From: GCA-002694895 sp964436345
Lineage (GTDB): Bacteria > Chloroflexota > Dehalococcoidia > Lucifugimonadales > GCA-002694895
Assembly: GCA_964436345.1 (NCBI GenBank)
Contig: CAYTCC010000068.1
Coordinates: 1 to 7,888 of the forward strand
DNA: 7,888 nt
Direction of reading: 5' to 3'
The number at the start of each line of letters is the position of its first letter. The stretch's first letter is position 1. The translations under genes and the position numbers were made by a program. Shown here piece by piece: positions 1 to 6,690 of the stretch. A model generated the notes under the pieces. That model was not told the DNA's origin and did no database searches. It saw only the letters and a program-made list of their open reading frames with translations.

Positions 1-509
1 TTCACATATACAAAACCAAGTTTTATTGAATCTGTATTAAAAGTTTCCATTTTGTCTACAAGATATTCCATCTCCATAACATGCCTTAAAGCACTCATGG
101 AATTTACATCAGATAATACTCTTGAGTCTATTTCCTGTATTTTTGGATCCGGATAAAAACTTAATGCAGAATCAAATTCAGCTTTTGGATCATCTCCGTA
201 ATTTATATTTACATATCCAATATTGATTGCAGCAAATTCTATCGGAAGATCACGATCAGCCTCAAGGGTAGATCCGTCAGTTGAAAAAACTGAATTGTTT
301 AACAGAACTTCTGCAGCATCATTCACCTGAAACAAATCAGCATATGTTGCCTGATCATTCTGTTCATTTGTTATGTTTTCAAGCCTGAAATTTATTGATC
401 CTTCAAGATCACTTTTCAGCTTTGACATAACATTAGACTTAAATGAATCCTCATTTTTTAACTGTTTTGCCAGCTTTGATATGTATTTTACTGTTTTATC
501 TATTTCCAT
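1..509 (-). CDS. Unrecognised acidic protein under LexA-type control, C-terminus beyond window
   Basis: Reading the minus strand from ATG at 509-507 gives 169 uninterrupted codons to the left edge with no stop, so the C-terminus is missing. The protein begins MEIDKTVKYISKLAKQLKNE. I do not recognise the family. The first ~50 residues look like lysine-rich amphipathic helices, the rest is acidic (for example NYGDDPKAEFD near residue 105), and there is no Cys, no Trp, no signal peptide and no membrane segment in the visible part. The start is well fixed: an in-frame TGA lies at 551-549 and this ATG is the first standard start after it. There is no Shine-Dalgarno sequence, unlike ykvA, the desulfhydrase and the amidase in this window. 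The promoter immediately upstream carries a LexA box, so I infer induction by DNA damage. The gene is certain as an open frame; its role is unknown. Confidence 0.8.
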   Translation of the reverse strand, partial: MEIDKTVKYISKLAKQLKNEDSFKSNVMSKLKSDLEGSINFRLENITNEQNDQATYADLFQVNDAAEVLLNNSVFSTDGSTLEADRDLPIEFAAINIGYVNINYGDDPKAEFDSALSFYPDPKIQEIDSRVLSDVNSMSALRHVMEMEYLVDKMETFNTDSIKLGFVYV

Positions 510-517
510 AATACTAT

Positions 518-547
518 ATTTTAGAACAAATGTTCGTTTCGATGCAA
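518..547 (-). promoter_or_regulatory. Sigma-70-type promoter for the left-edge gene, probably giving a leaderless mRNA
   Basis: On the minus strand, TTGCAT at 547-542 and TAAAAT at 523-518 are separated by 18 bases, a good housekeeping -35/-10 pair. The -10 ends only 8 bases before the ATG at 509, so transcription should begin at or within about three bases of the start codon. With no ribosome binding site present, a leaderless message is the simplest reading. Promoter positions are read from sequence; the transcription start is inferred. Confidence 0.6.
523..536. promoter_or_regulatory. LexA (SOS) box, GAAC-N4-GTTC
   Basis: The plus strand reads AGAACAAATGTTCG. Its core GAAC-AAAT-GTTC is a perfect 4+4 inverted repeat and fits the Gram-positive LexA/DinR consensus CGAACRNRYGTTCG at every position except the first base. 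LexA of Dehalococcoides (Chloroflexota) is known to use this motif type. The box sits in the spacer between the -35 and -10 of the left-edge gene and touches the -10, where a bound repressor would block RNA polymerase. I found no second copy in the window. Confidence 0.72.
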
Positions 548-552
548 TTCAT

Positions 553-734
553 TTATTTAAATTTTTTACAATTCGGACATCTTGATTTTTTTGGATTAAA
601 TTCTATTAACCTTCTTGAATTAATTGAAGCTTCCCATTCATGCCTTTTTCACAAACCCGCAATACCTTACCCCAACCAGATGAATCAGGAGCTATATAAT
701 GCCCATCTTTTACTTTTAATTTTAATTTGAAGTT
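553..734 (-). pseudogene. Frameshifted remnant of a small zinc-ribbon protein
   Basis: Minus-strand frame one (from about 734) reads ...DGHYIAPDSSGWGKVLRVCEKG. The frame one base back then continues from 642 as HEWEASINSRRLIEFNPKK and SRCPNCKKFK, with TAA at 555-553. Joined, C-x2-G-HEWEASINSR...CPxC is the signature of small zinc-ribbon domains of the DUF4379 type (C..GHeW..si..R...CP.C), with two cysteines plus two more in CPNC as metal ligands. The break lies at a run of five A (649-645) followed by GGC; one extra base there restores the frame. No ATG, GTG or TTG begins the first segment after its upstream in-frame TAG, so the start also seems lost, unless a second indel hides it. It could be a decayed gene, a sequencing or assembly error, or less likely a programmed frameshift. 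It lies directly downstream of the 166-residue gene on the same strand. Confidence 0.6.
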
Positions 735-735
735 A

Positions 736-1236
736 TTATTCTAGTGAAGCAAATTTATTTGTTATTTTAAGTTTTTTGGATTTGAATGTAATTTCAGAAT
801 CTCCCATTCTTTTTAAGTGATCCACAAATTCAAGTAATCTTGTTTCTGTGGATTCAGGGTTTAATGATGATTTACTGGATGTAGTTTTTTTTCGTGTAAC
901 ATCTCTTCCCCAAAGACTTTGCTGGGCACTGTCTTCGCATAATTCAAATGTTTTTGATAAAAAATGTGAAAAAATTATATCTGATTTATCATTATCAAAA
1001 TCTTGATCTTCATATGTAAATTTAATAGCGATATTAAATGAATCTGAAGAAGATAAATCACATATGAACAGTGATGGGGCATTGCTTCCTGAAAAAGCAT
1101 AATTTGTTTCAGGAGTTTCTTTGCCAATTGCTCTTAATGCAACCTGCAGGTTCCTCAAAAATGCAGATAGACCTGATACAGAAATATATTCTGAGGAAAA
1201 AGAAAATTCTATTTTATCTCTATCTGTTTCATTCAT
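736..1236 (-). CDS. Hypothetical protein (166 aa), last intact gene of the selB operon
   Basis: I do not recognise this family with certainty. Residues 19-39 (SVSGLSAFLRNLQVALRAIGK) look like an amphipathic helix. They are followed by a beta-rich stretch (LFICDLSSSDSFNIAIKFTY, about 56-75), an acidic linker, a basic Ser/Thr-rich segment around 112-128 (RDVTRKKTTSSKSS) that is probably disordered, a helix at 131-144, and a final strand (SEITFKSKKLKITNKF). There is no signal peptide or membrane span, so it is probably cytosolic. The ATG at 1236 is two bases beyond the selB stop and has no ribosome binding site, which suggests translational coupling to selB. The frame ends in a tandem TAA TAA at 738-733. 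The position after selB may only reflect operon layout; nothing in the protein itself points to a link with selenocysteine. Confidence 0.75.
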   Translation of the reverse strand: MNETDRDKIEFSFSSEYISVSGLSAFLRNLQVALRAIGKETPETNYAFSGSNAPSLFICDLSSSDSFNIAIKFTYEDQDFDNDKSDIIFSHFLSKTFELCEDSAQQSLWGRDVTRKKTTSSKSSLNPESTETRLLEFVDHLKRMGDSEITFKSKKLKITNKFASLE

Positions 1237-1238
1237 AT

Positions 1239-3104
1239 TTATTTCATTAATATTCTGTTGTTTTCAATTCTTTTTGTTGTATTATCTGAATCTAATTTTT
1301 CCAGAAATGCAATTGTTATTTTTCTTGATGTATTTAAAATAGATTTAGCAGTTTGTATTTCAAGTTTGTCATTATCCTCAAAATGTTTCAATATTTTTTC
1401 TTTTGATAAATTGAACCATTCCTGTTTAACATATATTCCATTTGCTAATCTGACAATTATTGATTTATTTATAAGATAAGATATTACTTCTTTATCAATT
1501 TCACCTGTCTGAATTAAAGGATTGGTGTTATTGTTAATCGATTTTATAATTCCAGATATTCCCTCAGTATGCTCAGGCCTGGAGTTGTTATTTTCGTTGA
1601 GTGAAATCAGGTCAGATTTATGATGAAATTTTGAATTTTGCCCCAGGATATCAAAAAGACTGCTCGCAGTTCTTGTTTCATATCCTGGAAATAATTTTTG
1701 TATTAGCTCTTTTTTATTTATCCCGTCTCTCAAAGGGAAGTTGTCATGGAAATTTTGTAGAATATTTATCATTTCTTTTGATTTTTTTAACCACCATTTC
1801 ACATCTATAAGCTGAATATCTTTATTGGAGTTATTTTTTATTATGATAATAGTTTTATTTTTTTGTAAATTTGATAACTTATTTTTTATTTCATCTATGT
1901 TTTGATTAAGCTGTGTTTTTAATTTGCCTAATGTAATTACTTTATTAATATTTATTAATTTTTCAGCAGCATTTTGTATATCATTTTTTGATAATGCATT
2001 CAGGTATTCTTTGTATACAGGTGATTTGAATAATTTTAAAGATGAACCTGTGTTTAATATTTCTCCTCCTGCTATAGTTTCACCAGATGATCTTAGAATA
2101 ATTGGGTCATTAACCTTGCATGATATTTTTTTATCTGATCTGAGATGGACATAATGACTGGTGTGATCGTTTATTTCTTTCAGGTTACCTAATATTAATC
2201 TGCAATTTATTTGCCTTGAGCCTATAAATGCCTGGATTGTTGAATTGTGTTTTATTGATTTTTTAAATGATTTTGAAAGTTTTATTTTTGCATCAAATGA
2301 ATTATTTAATTCGGGTAAGAATTCTGAAGTTATATGATCTCCTTTTGAGATTGTATTTTTATCAATATTTGTAAGGTTTATTGCAAGCCTTGTTTTTGCA
2401 TTAGCTGTATTTACATTTTGATCATATGATTGTAATCCTCTGATTCTTGATTTTGTTACTCCATTTAAATATACATCCTGTCCTGTTTTAAGCTTACCTT
2501 CAAGTAGTGTCCCTGTAACAATTGTTCCGTATCCTTTTTTATGGAAAACTCTGTCTGTATACATTCTTGCATTTGAGGAAATTTTTCGAGGACTTAATTC
2601 ATTTAATTCAGTGAAAATCAGATTTTTTAATTTATTTATATCTTCAGAATTTGTTGAATCTACCACTATGTTTTTACTTTCGTTATATTCGTAATCTTTA
2701 AGTAAATTCTTTGCATCTGATAAAGTGCCGGCTATCATTTCTTTAGAAGCGAGATCTTTTTTGGTTACGATTAATATAATACGGGGAATACTTAGTAGTT
2801 TAAGAATTTCCAGATGTTCAATAGTCTGTTGTTTGATTGATTCTGTGGCTGCTACTACAAGCAATGCAAGATCTATTGCAAAAACACCTTTTAACATATT
2901 ATCAACAAGATCTTCATGCCCGGGTACATCAATAATTCCCACAGGTTCATGTGTATTTGTATTATTCAGCCATGCAAAGCCAAGATCGATGGTCATTTCT
3001 CTTTCTTTTTCTTCCTTGAGTCTGTCAGGATCAATGGAAGTAAGATTTTTAATTATTGTGGATTTGCCATGATCCACATGTCCGGCTGTACCTATTACAT
3101 TCAT
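1239..3104 (-). CDS. selB: Selenocysteine-specific elongation factor SelB
   Basis: SelB is the GTPase that carries Sec-tRNA(Sec) to ribosomes paused at UGA codons preceding a SECIS hairpin. The 621 residues match the usual bacterial length. The N-terminus IGTAGHVDHGKST holds the P-loop (residues 8-15). Switch I is REMTIDLGFAWL (35-46), G3 is DVPGHE (59-64) and the guanine-specificity motif is TKKD (114-117). Domain II follows with DRVFHKKGYGTIVTGTLLEG (184-203), then RGLQSYDQ (222-229), and domain III with DPIILRSSGETIAGGEIL (333-350). The region from ~365 to the end is helical and should be the winged-helix array that binds SECIS RNA. The ATG shares its first base with the hemW stop (TAATG), indicating coupling. 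SelB is distinguished from EF-Tu by the HVDHGKS/TIDLGF wording and the long C-terminus. No selA, selD or tRNA(Sec) gene is in view, so Sec use by this organism is inferred only. Confidence 0.95.
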   Translation of the reverse strand: MNVIGTAGHVDHGKSTIIKNLTSIDPDRLKEEKEREMTIDLGFAWLNNTNTHEPVGIIDVPGHEDLVDNMLKGVFAIDLALLVVAATESIKQQTIEHLEILKLLSIPRIILIVTKKDLASKEMIAGTLSDAKNLLKDYEYNESKNIVVDSTNSEDINKLKNLIFTELNELSPRKISSNARMYTDRVFHKKGYGTIVTGTLLEGKLKTGQDVYLNGVTKSRIRGLQSYDQNVNTANAKTRLAINLTNIDKNTISKGDHITSEFLPELNNSFDAKIKLSKSFKKSIKHNSTIQAFIGSRQINCRLILGNLKEINDHTSHYVHLRSDKKISCKVNDPIILRSSGETIAGGEILNTGSSLKLFKSPVYKEYLNALSKNDIQNAAEKLININKVITLGKLKTQLNQNIDEIKNKLSNLQKNKTIIIIKNNSNKDIQLIDVKWWLKKSKEMINILQNFHDNFPLRDGINKKELIQKLFPGYETRTASSLFDILGQNSKFHHKSDLISLNENNNSRPEHTEGISGIIKSINNNTNPLIQTGEIDKEVISYLINKSIIVRLANGIYVKQEWFNLSKEKILKHFEDNDKLEIQTAKSILNTSRKITIAFLEKLDSDNTTKRIENNRILMK

Positions 3105-4327
3105 TATTTATCCGATGGATATAAAATTTCTCTGAATAATTCGTTACTTAATAATTTACCCTTGTCTGTTAGTTTAATAATACCTTCGTCTGTTTTAATT
3201 AAATTATAATCTGTAAAATTATTTAAATTCTTAGGGAGAAATCTTTCAATATTTTCATTGAATTCTTTTTTGAATTTCGATTTACTAAGCCCTGTGTTTT
3301 TTCTGAGTGAAAATATTATATATTCTTTTTGTTTTGCATCTTTTGTAATTATGTCATGATCATATATAAAGTTAATTGTTTTTATAAATTCATTGAAATT
3401 ATGTATTTGTAAATCATTGTTGTTTTTGTATTTTTCTATTTGTTCCATATATTTTTTTGGCGATTTGATGTTACTAAATCTTATTTTATTAATATATGAG
3501 TGTGCCCCGGGACCTACTCCTAAAAAATTATTATTGTCCCAATAGTTTGTGTTATGTATACTTTCATAGCCTTTTAGAGCCCAGTTTGAGATTTCATAAT
3601 TAATATAATTGTTATTCTTTAATATTGAATAGATAGTATTAAATATATCTATATATATATCCTCATCGAGTTCTTTGATTTTCTTGTCTTTTACAAACTT
3701 ATGAAAAGGAGTGTTAGGTTCTATGGTAAAAGAATATGAAGAGAAGTGGGTGGGGTTGAATTTGATTAATGTTTCAACTGTTTCTTTAATTTCTGCCACG
3801 GTCTGGTAAGGAATGCCAAACATAATATCTACACTGAAATTGTCTACTTTTTTATCATTGAGATTTTCAAGAGCCTTTAGTGCTTCTTTTCTGTTATGAT
3901 TTCTGCCGATAAATTTAAGCGTTTTATCATTTAAACTTTGTATACCTACGCTGAATCGGTTTATTCCAGAATGTAGATAATCATCAATTTTTGTTTTGGT
4001 TAAATCTATAGGATTAGACTCAAGTGTAATTTCTATATCCTTATTCAGATTGAAATTTTCTTTTATTATTTTAATGATATTTTGAATATATTTTGATTCT
4101 ATCCATGAAGGTGTTCCCCCACCAAAGAATATCGATTTGATTTTTTGATTTTTAAATAATGTGCCCCAGTAAACAATTTCTTTTTCTATTGAATTAATAA
4201 GGTTTTCAGTTAAATGATCCACATGGGAGTATGCATTGAAATCGCAGTAAGGACATTTTATTTCGCAGAAAGGGATATGAACATAAATACTTTCGAAAAA
4301 GCTTTCAGGTTTATTCTGATTTTCCAT
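3104..4327 (-). CDS. hemW: Radical SAM heme chaperone HemW
   Basis: HemW binds heme and delivers it to respiratory proteins; it was formerly misnamed coproporphyrinogen oxidase (HemN-like). Counting from the ATG at 4327 the protein has 407 residues. The [4Fe-4S] motif is C21-x3-C25-x2-C28 followed by DF. The SAM-binding GGGTPS is at 69-74, ESNP at 103-106, and DIMFGIPYQT begins at 167. The HemW-specific HNTNYW is at 258-263, followed by GVGPGAHS (270-277). A C-terminal winged-helix (HemN_C) includes LRKNTGLSKSKF and a final LTDKGKLLSNELF. HemN proper would have CxxxCxxCxC and lacks HNxxYW. I prefer ATG 4327 to ATG 4369: the extra 14 residues (MENTAKKIRKIKIK) are an out-of-frame reading of the ykvA tail and resemble nothing in HemW. 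Even so, the gene overlaps ykvA by 17 bases. A weak AGGAA lies 13 bases upstream of the start. It ends TAATG into selB. Confidence 0.93.
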   Translation of the reverse strand: MENQNKPESFFESIYVHIPFCEIKCPYCDFNAYSHVDHLTENLINSIEKEIVYWGTLFKNQKIKSIFFGGGTPSWIESKYIQNIIKIIKENFNLNKDIEITLESNPIDLTKTKIDDYLHSGINRFSVGIQSLNDKTLKFIGRNHNRKEALKALENLNDKKVDNFSVDIMFGIPYQTVAEIKETVETLIKFNPTHFSSYSFTIEPNTPFHKFVKDKKIKELDEDIYIDIFNTIYSILKNNNYINYEISNWALKGYESIHNTNYWDNNNFLGVGPGAHSYINKIRFSNIKSPKKYMEQIEKYKNNNDLQIHNFNEFIKTINFIYDHDIITKDAKQKEYIIFSLRKNTGLSKSKFKKEFNENIERFLPKNLNNFTDYNLIKTDEGIIKLTDKGKLLSNELFREILYPSDK

Positions 4328-4631
4328 TTTTATCTTTATTTTCCTGATCTTCTTCGCGGTATTCTCCATCTATAATTGTCTGATTGTCTTCTTTGTGCTG
4401 ATTGACTACTTTTTTCGGGGCTAATTTTAATAAAATCATAATACCAGCAACAATAGCAATTATGTCATCTACTCTACCCATAACAGGTATAAAATCCGGA
4501 AGAATATCAATTGGAGAAATTACATAAATCAATGCCAAAGGCAGAGCAATTCTTACCCAGAACGGAACACGTGAATCTGTCAGTAATTTCCATACAAGTC
4601 TTATTGAGCTAATTAATCTAAATAAAAACAT
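4311..4631 (-). CDS. DUF1232 (YkvA-family) small membrane protein
   Basis: This 106-residue protein carries the DUF1232 signature: Y36-VISP-IDILPDFIPVMG to about residue 52, followed by the acidic pair D55-D56. Two hydrophobic stretches (about 25-50 and 57-70) suggest membrane association, and the last ~35 residues form a hydrophilic, strongly charged tail. The molecular role of the family is unknown. The start is clear: AAGGAGA at 4645-4639 lies 7 bases before ATG 4631. It is the first gene of the minus-strand operon, and its tail overlaps the start of hemW by 17 bases. The last ~15 codons are low-complexity (E, D, K, N), as expected for a tail shaped by an overlapping gene start. Confidence 0.88.
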   Translation of the reverse strand: MFLFRLISSIRLVWKLLTDSRVPFWVRIALPLALIYVISPIDILPDFIPVMGRVDDIIAIVAGIMILLKLAPKKVVNQHKEDNQTIIDGEYREEDQENKDKNGKSE

Positions 4632-4683
4632 ATAGATTTCTCCTTACATTTAGTATACATTAAATTGACTTAGAGAGCTTATA
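4632..4683. promoter_or_regulatory. Divergent intergenic region between the two operons
   Basis: All transcription of both blocks should start in or near these 52 bases. On the minus strand TATACT at 4657-4652 is a fair -10 for the ykvA operon, but no good -35 lies 16-18 bases upstream. On the plus strand TTGACT at 4665-4670 resembles a -35, but its -10 would fall inside holA, so it is probably chance or serves an internal start. GAGAG at 4673-4677 is a weak ribosome binding site for the holA TTG. The assignment is tentative; the divergence itself is clear. Confidence 0.35.
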
Positions 4684-5637
4684 TTGAATTTGTTAATTTA
4701 TGGTGAAAATTTATATGATAAAAGTCATTATAAGAATGACTTTATAAATAAGTATGGGAATTCTTCTGATTATCGTTTTTTTTATATTGATAATATTGAT
4801 ATGAATCAGTTGTCCTCTGAGGTGGTTTCATATGATATGTTCCAGCAGAATAAGTGCATAGTAATAAAGAAAATGGAATCAGATGAAAAAAAGGTTAATT
4901 TTGTCAAAATAGATTCAATAATTGCTAATTCAGTAAATCCCAATAACAGTATATTAATAGACTGGGACGGGAAACTGAATAAAGATATTCAAAAAACATT
5001 TATTTTTAAAAATTTTGAAAAGAAAATTTTTAATAATCCTGCCAATAAAAATGAAGAGATTAAATGGATACAGTCGCTAGCTGCTTCAAATGATCTTAAT
5101 CTCGATTATAATGCTTCGAAATACCTGTCAGATATAAATGATTGGGATAGTTTGGGAATATTTAATGAAATTAAAAAATTATCTGTTATATTTAAATCCG
5201 GTCAACAAAATAATAATTTAGCCGTAAATGATATCAAGCATCACATTTCCAGCCCAAGACACAGATATAAAATATTTGCCTTGGTTGATGATTTGATTAT
5301 GTTTAGAGAGCAAAAAGCATTGTTCCAGTTAAAGGAATTTGTGGCTTCAGGATCAGGATTTTTATATCTTGTAACTATGATTGCACGTCAGATAAGGATA
5401 ATTGCTTCTGCCAAAAGTAGAATTGAGGAAGGGCAGAGTATGACAGAAATTAATAAAAGTTTAGGGTTGCCTTCTTTTGTTTTTCCTTTGACAATACAAT
5501 TAGCAAAACAAATTAGTTTTGATAGAATAAAAAAATTAAGCGATATATTACTTGAACATGATTTGAAATATAAAACTTATGATATTTCTGACGAAGATTT
5601 AATTTATTCTATGGCTTCAAAAATATTAAATAATTAA
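4684..5637 (+). CDS. holA: DNA polymerase III delta subunit (clamp loader)
   Basis: The delta subunit opens the beta sliding clamp within the clamp-loader complex so that it can be placed on primed DNA. The 317 residues fit the family. The N-terminus MNLLIYGENLYDKSHY matches the hydrophobic strand plus YGE/D opening of HolA. Residues ~50-115 form the degenerate AAA+ fold with no Walker motifs, as expected for delta. The C-terminal collar (about 197-313) has IFALVDDLIMFREQKALFQL, then LVTMIARQIRIIASAKS (229-245), LGLPSFVF (260-267), and the closing LLEHDLKYKTYDIS (289-302), equivalent to the usual D-x3-K ending. The start is TTG at 4684, chosen because it puts the family's N-terminal strand first and no ATG lies in frame nearby. 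Identity rests on pattern, as HolA diverges quickly. It is first in the plus-strand block, 14 bases before the desulfhydrase gene. Confidence 0.83.
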   Translation: MNLLIYGENLYDKSHYKNDFINKYGNSSDYRFFYIDNIDMNQLSSEVVSYDMFQQNKCIVIKKMESDEKKVNFVKIDSIIANSVNPNNSILIDWDGKLNKDIQKTFIFKNFEKKIFNNPANKNEEIKWIQSLAASNDLNLDYNASKYLSDINDWDSLGIFNEIKKLSVIFKSGQQNNNLAVNDIKHHISSPRHRYKIFALVDDLIMFREQKALFQLKEFVASGSGFLYLVTMIARQIRIIASAKSRIEEGQSMTEINKSLGLPSFVFPLTIQLAKQISFDRIKKLSDILLEHDLKYKTYDISDEDLIYSMASKILNN

Positions 5638-5651
5638 TTAAGGAGATTAAT

Positions 5652-6668
5652 ATGCAGTTATCAAAATATCCAAGGGTTAAATTAATACATTCTCCAACTC
5701 CTCTAGAGCACCTAGGAAACCTGACCAAGAAACTGGGAGGTCCTGAAATTTACATAAAAAGAGATGATTGTACAGGACTTGCATTTGGAGGTAATAAATC
5801 AAGAAAACTAGAGTTTTTAATTGGTGATGCTTTGGATAAAAATGCTGATGTGGTTATTACTGCAGGAGCTGTCCAGTCAAATCATTGCAGACAGACAGCA
5901 GCAGCAGCTACAAAATTTGGACTTGAATGTATTATTGTTGCAAGGCCTTCATGGTCAAAAGATTATAATGGAAATATTTTTCTGGACGAATTACTTGGAG
6001 CAGAATTAGTTTTAATAGAAGAGGACGGGGAAGCTTTAGATAAGGGAGGAAGATTATCAATGGAAGATACTATTGATAATCTTATGCAGGATTTAAAAGA
6101 TAAAGGTAAAAATCCATATTTTATTCCTGTTGGAGGTAGTAACCATATTGGGAGTTTGGGATATATTTCAATGACAATGGAAATGATATCGCAGGCCAAT
6201 GATATGGGAATTGAAATTGGAAGTATGGTAGCAGCTTCGGGAAGTGGAGGAACACAGACAGGAATGATTTTAGGTGCTGATGTTGAAAAATCAGGAATTG
6301 ATGCGGTTGGAATGGGAATAAGTTCTGATGCTTCAGTTGTAATACCAAAATTGAAAGATTTATGTAATGAAACATCTAAATATTATGATCTCGGCTTATC
6401 CTATGAAGATGATGATATTATTTTTAATGATAATTACATTGGTGAAGGATACGGAATTCCATCTGAAGAAATGATTGAAGCAGTTAAGTTATTGGCACGA
6501 ACAGAAGGAATTATTCTTGATCCTGTATATTCTGGAAAAGCATTTGCAGGTATGATTGATCTTGTTAAAAAAGGGCATTTTGATGAATCAAAAGCTTTAG
6601 TGTTTATACATACTGGCGGGACTCCTGCATTGTTTGTATATTCAAATAGTTTCAGGGAATATTTATAG
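5652..6668 (+). CDS. dcyD: D-cysteine desulfhydrase (PLP-dependent, ACC deaminase family)
   Basis: The likely reaction is D-cysteine to pyruvate, sulfide and ammonia, in the cytosol. The 338-residue length matches the DcyD/ACC deaminase family. The PLP lysine is K49 in GGNKSRKLE (46-54), the catalytic Ser is S76 in AVQSNHCRQ (73-81), and ASGSGGTQTG (195-204) binds the cofactor phosphate. Two residues separate the enzymes of this family: ACC deaminase has Glu295 and Leu322, whereas D-cysteine desulfhydrases have Ser and Thr. Here they are S294 (DPVYSGK) and T321 (HTGGTPAL), so desulfhydrase is favoured over ACC deaminase. Related D-amino acids such as beta-chloro-D-alanine are also turned over by the family. 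The start has an AAGGAG ribosome binding site at 5640-5645, six bases upstream. It lies 14 bases after holA and 22 before the amidase, so it is probably cotranscribed with both. Stop is TAG. Confidence 0.9.
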   Translation: MQLSKYPRVKLIHSPTPLEHLGNLTKKLGGPEIYIKRDDCTGLAFGGNKSRKLEFLIGDALDKNADVVITAGAVQSNHCRQTAAAATKFGLECIIVARPSWSKDYNGNIFLDELLGAELVLIEEDGEALDKGGRLSMEDTIDNLMQDLKDKGKNPYFIPVGGSNHIGSLGYISMTMEMISQANDMGIEIGSMVAASGSGGTQTGMILGADVEKSGIDAVGMGISSDASVVIPKLKDLCNETSKYYDLGLSYEDDDIIFNDNYIGEGYGIPSEEMIEAVKLLARTEGIILDPVYSGKAFAGMIDLVKKGHFDESKALVFIHTGGTPALFVYSNSFREYL

Positions 6669-6677
6669 AATTGTATT

Positions 6678-6683
6678 AAGGAG
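6678..6683 (+). promoter_or_regulatory. Shine-Dalgarno AAGGAG that fixes the amidase TTG start
   Basis: AAGGAG ends 7 bases before TTG at 6691-6693. No in-frame ATG occurs until codon ~35 (ELMFDRI), which would cut into the N-terminal helix, so this site decides for the TTG start. Confidence 0.75.
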
Positions 6684-6690
6684 TATTCAT

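Noticed and set aside
645..660. In-frame TGA upstream of HEWEASINSR read as selenocysteine, given that selB is nearby
   Set aside because: The frame with TGA has a TAA six codons further upstream, and the residue would sit three, not four, positions before His. The neighbouring frame supplies the expected Cys (CEKG), so a frameshift explains the data better.
373..730. Two overlapping plus-strand open frames of 66-70 codons
   Set aside because: They run across the start and promoter of the left-edge gene and the zinc-ribbon remnant on the other strand, are dominated by F/L/I as AT-rich antisense frames are, and have no ribosome binding site.
736..760. Rho-independent terminator after the 166-residue gene
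   Set aside because: No GC-rich stem followed by a T run is visible between 735 and 553 on the minus strand; only AT-rich sequence without a stable hairpin.
3104..4369. hemW start at 4369 (421 aa) and annotation as coproporphyrinogen oxidase HemN
   Set aside because: The extra residues are an out-of-frame reading of the ykvA tail. The CxxxCxxCDF and HNxxYW motifs are those of HemW, not of the oxidase.
5652..6668. ACC deaminase
   Set aside because: Ser and Thr occupy the two positions where ACC deaminases have Glu and Leu.
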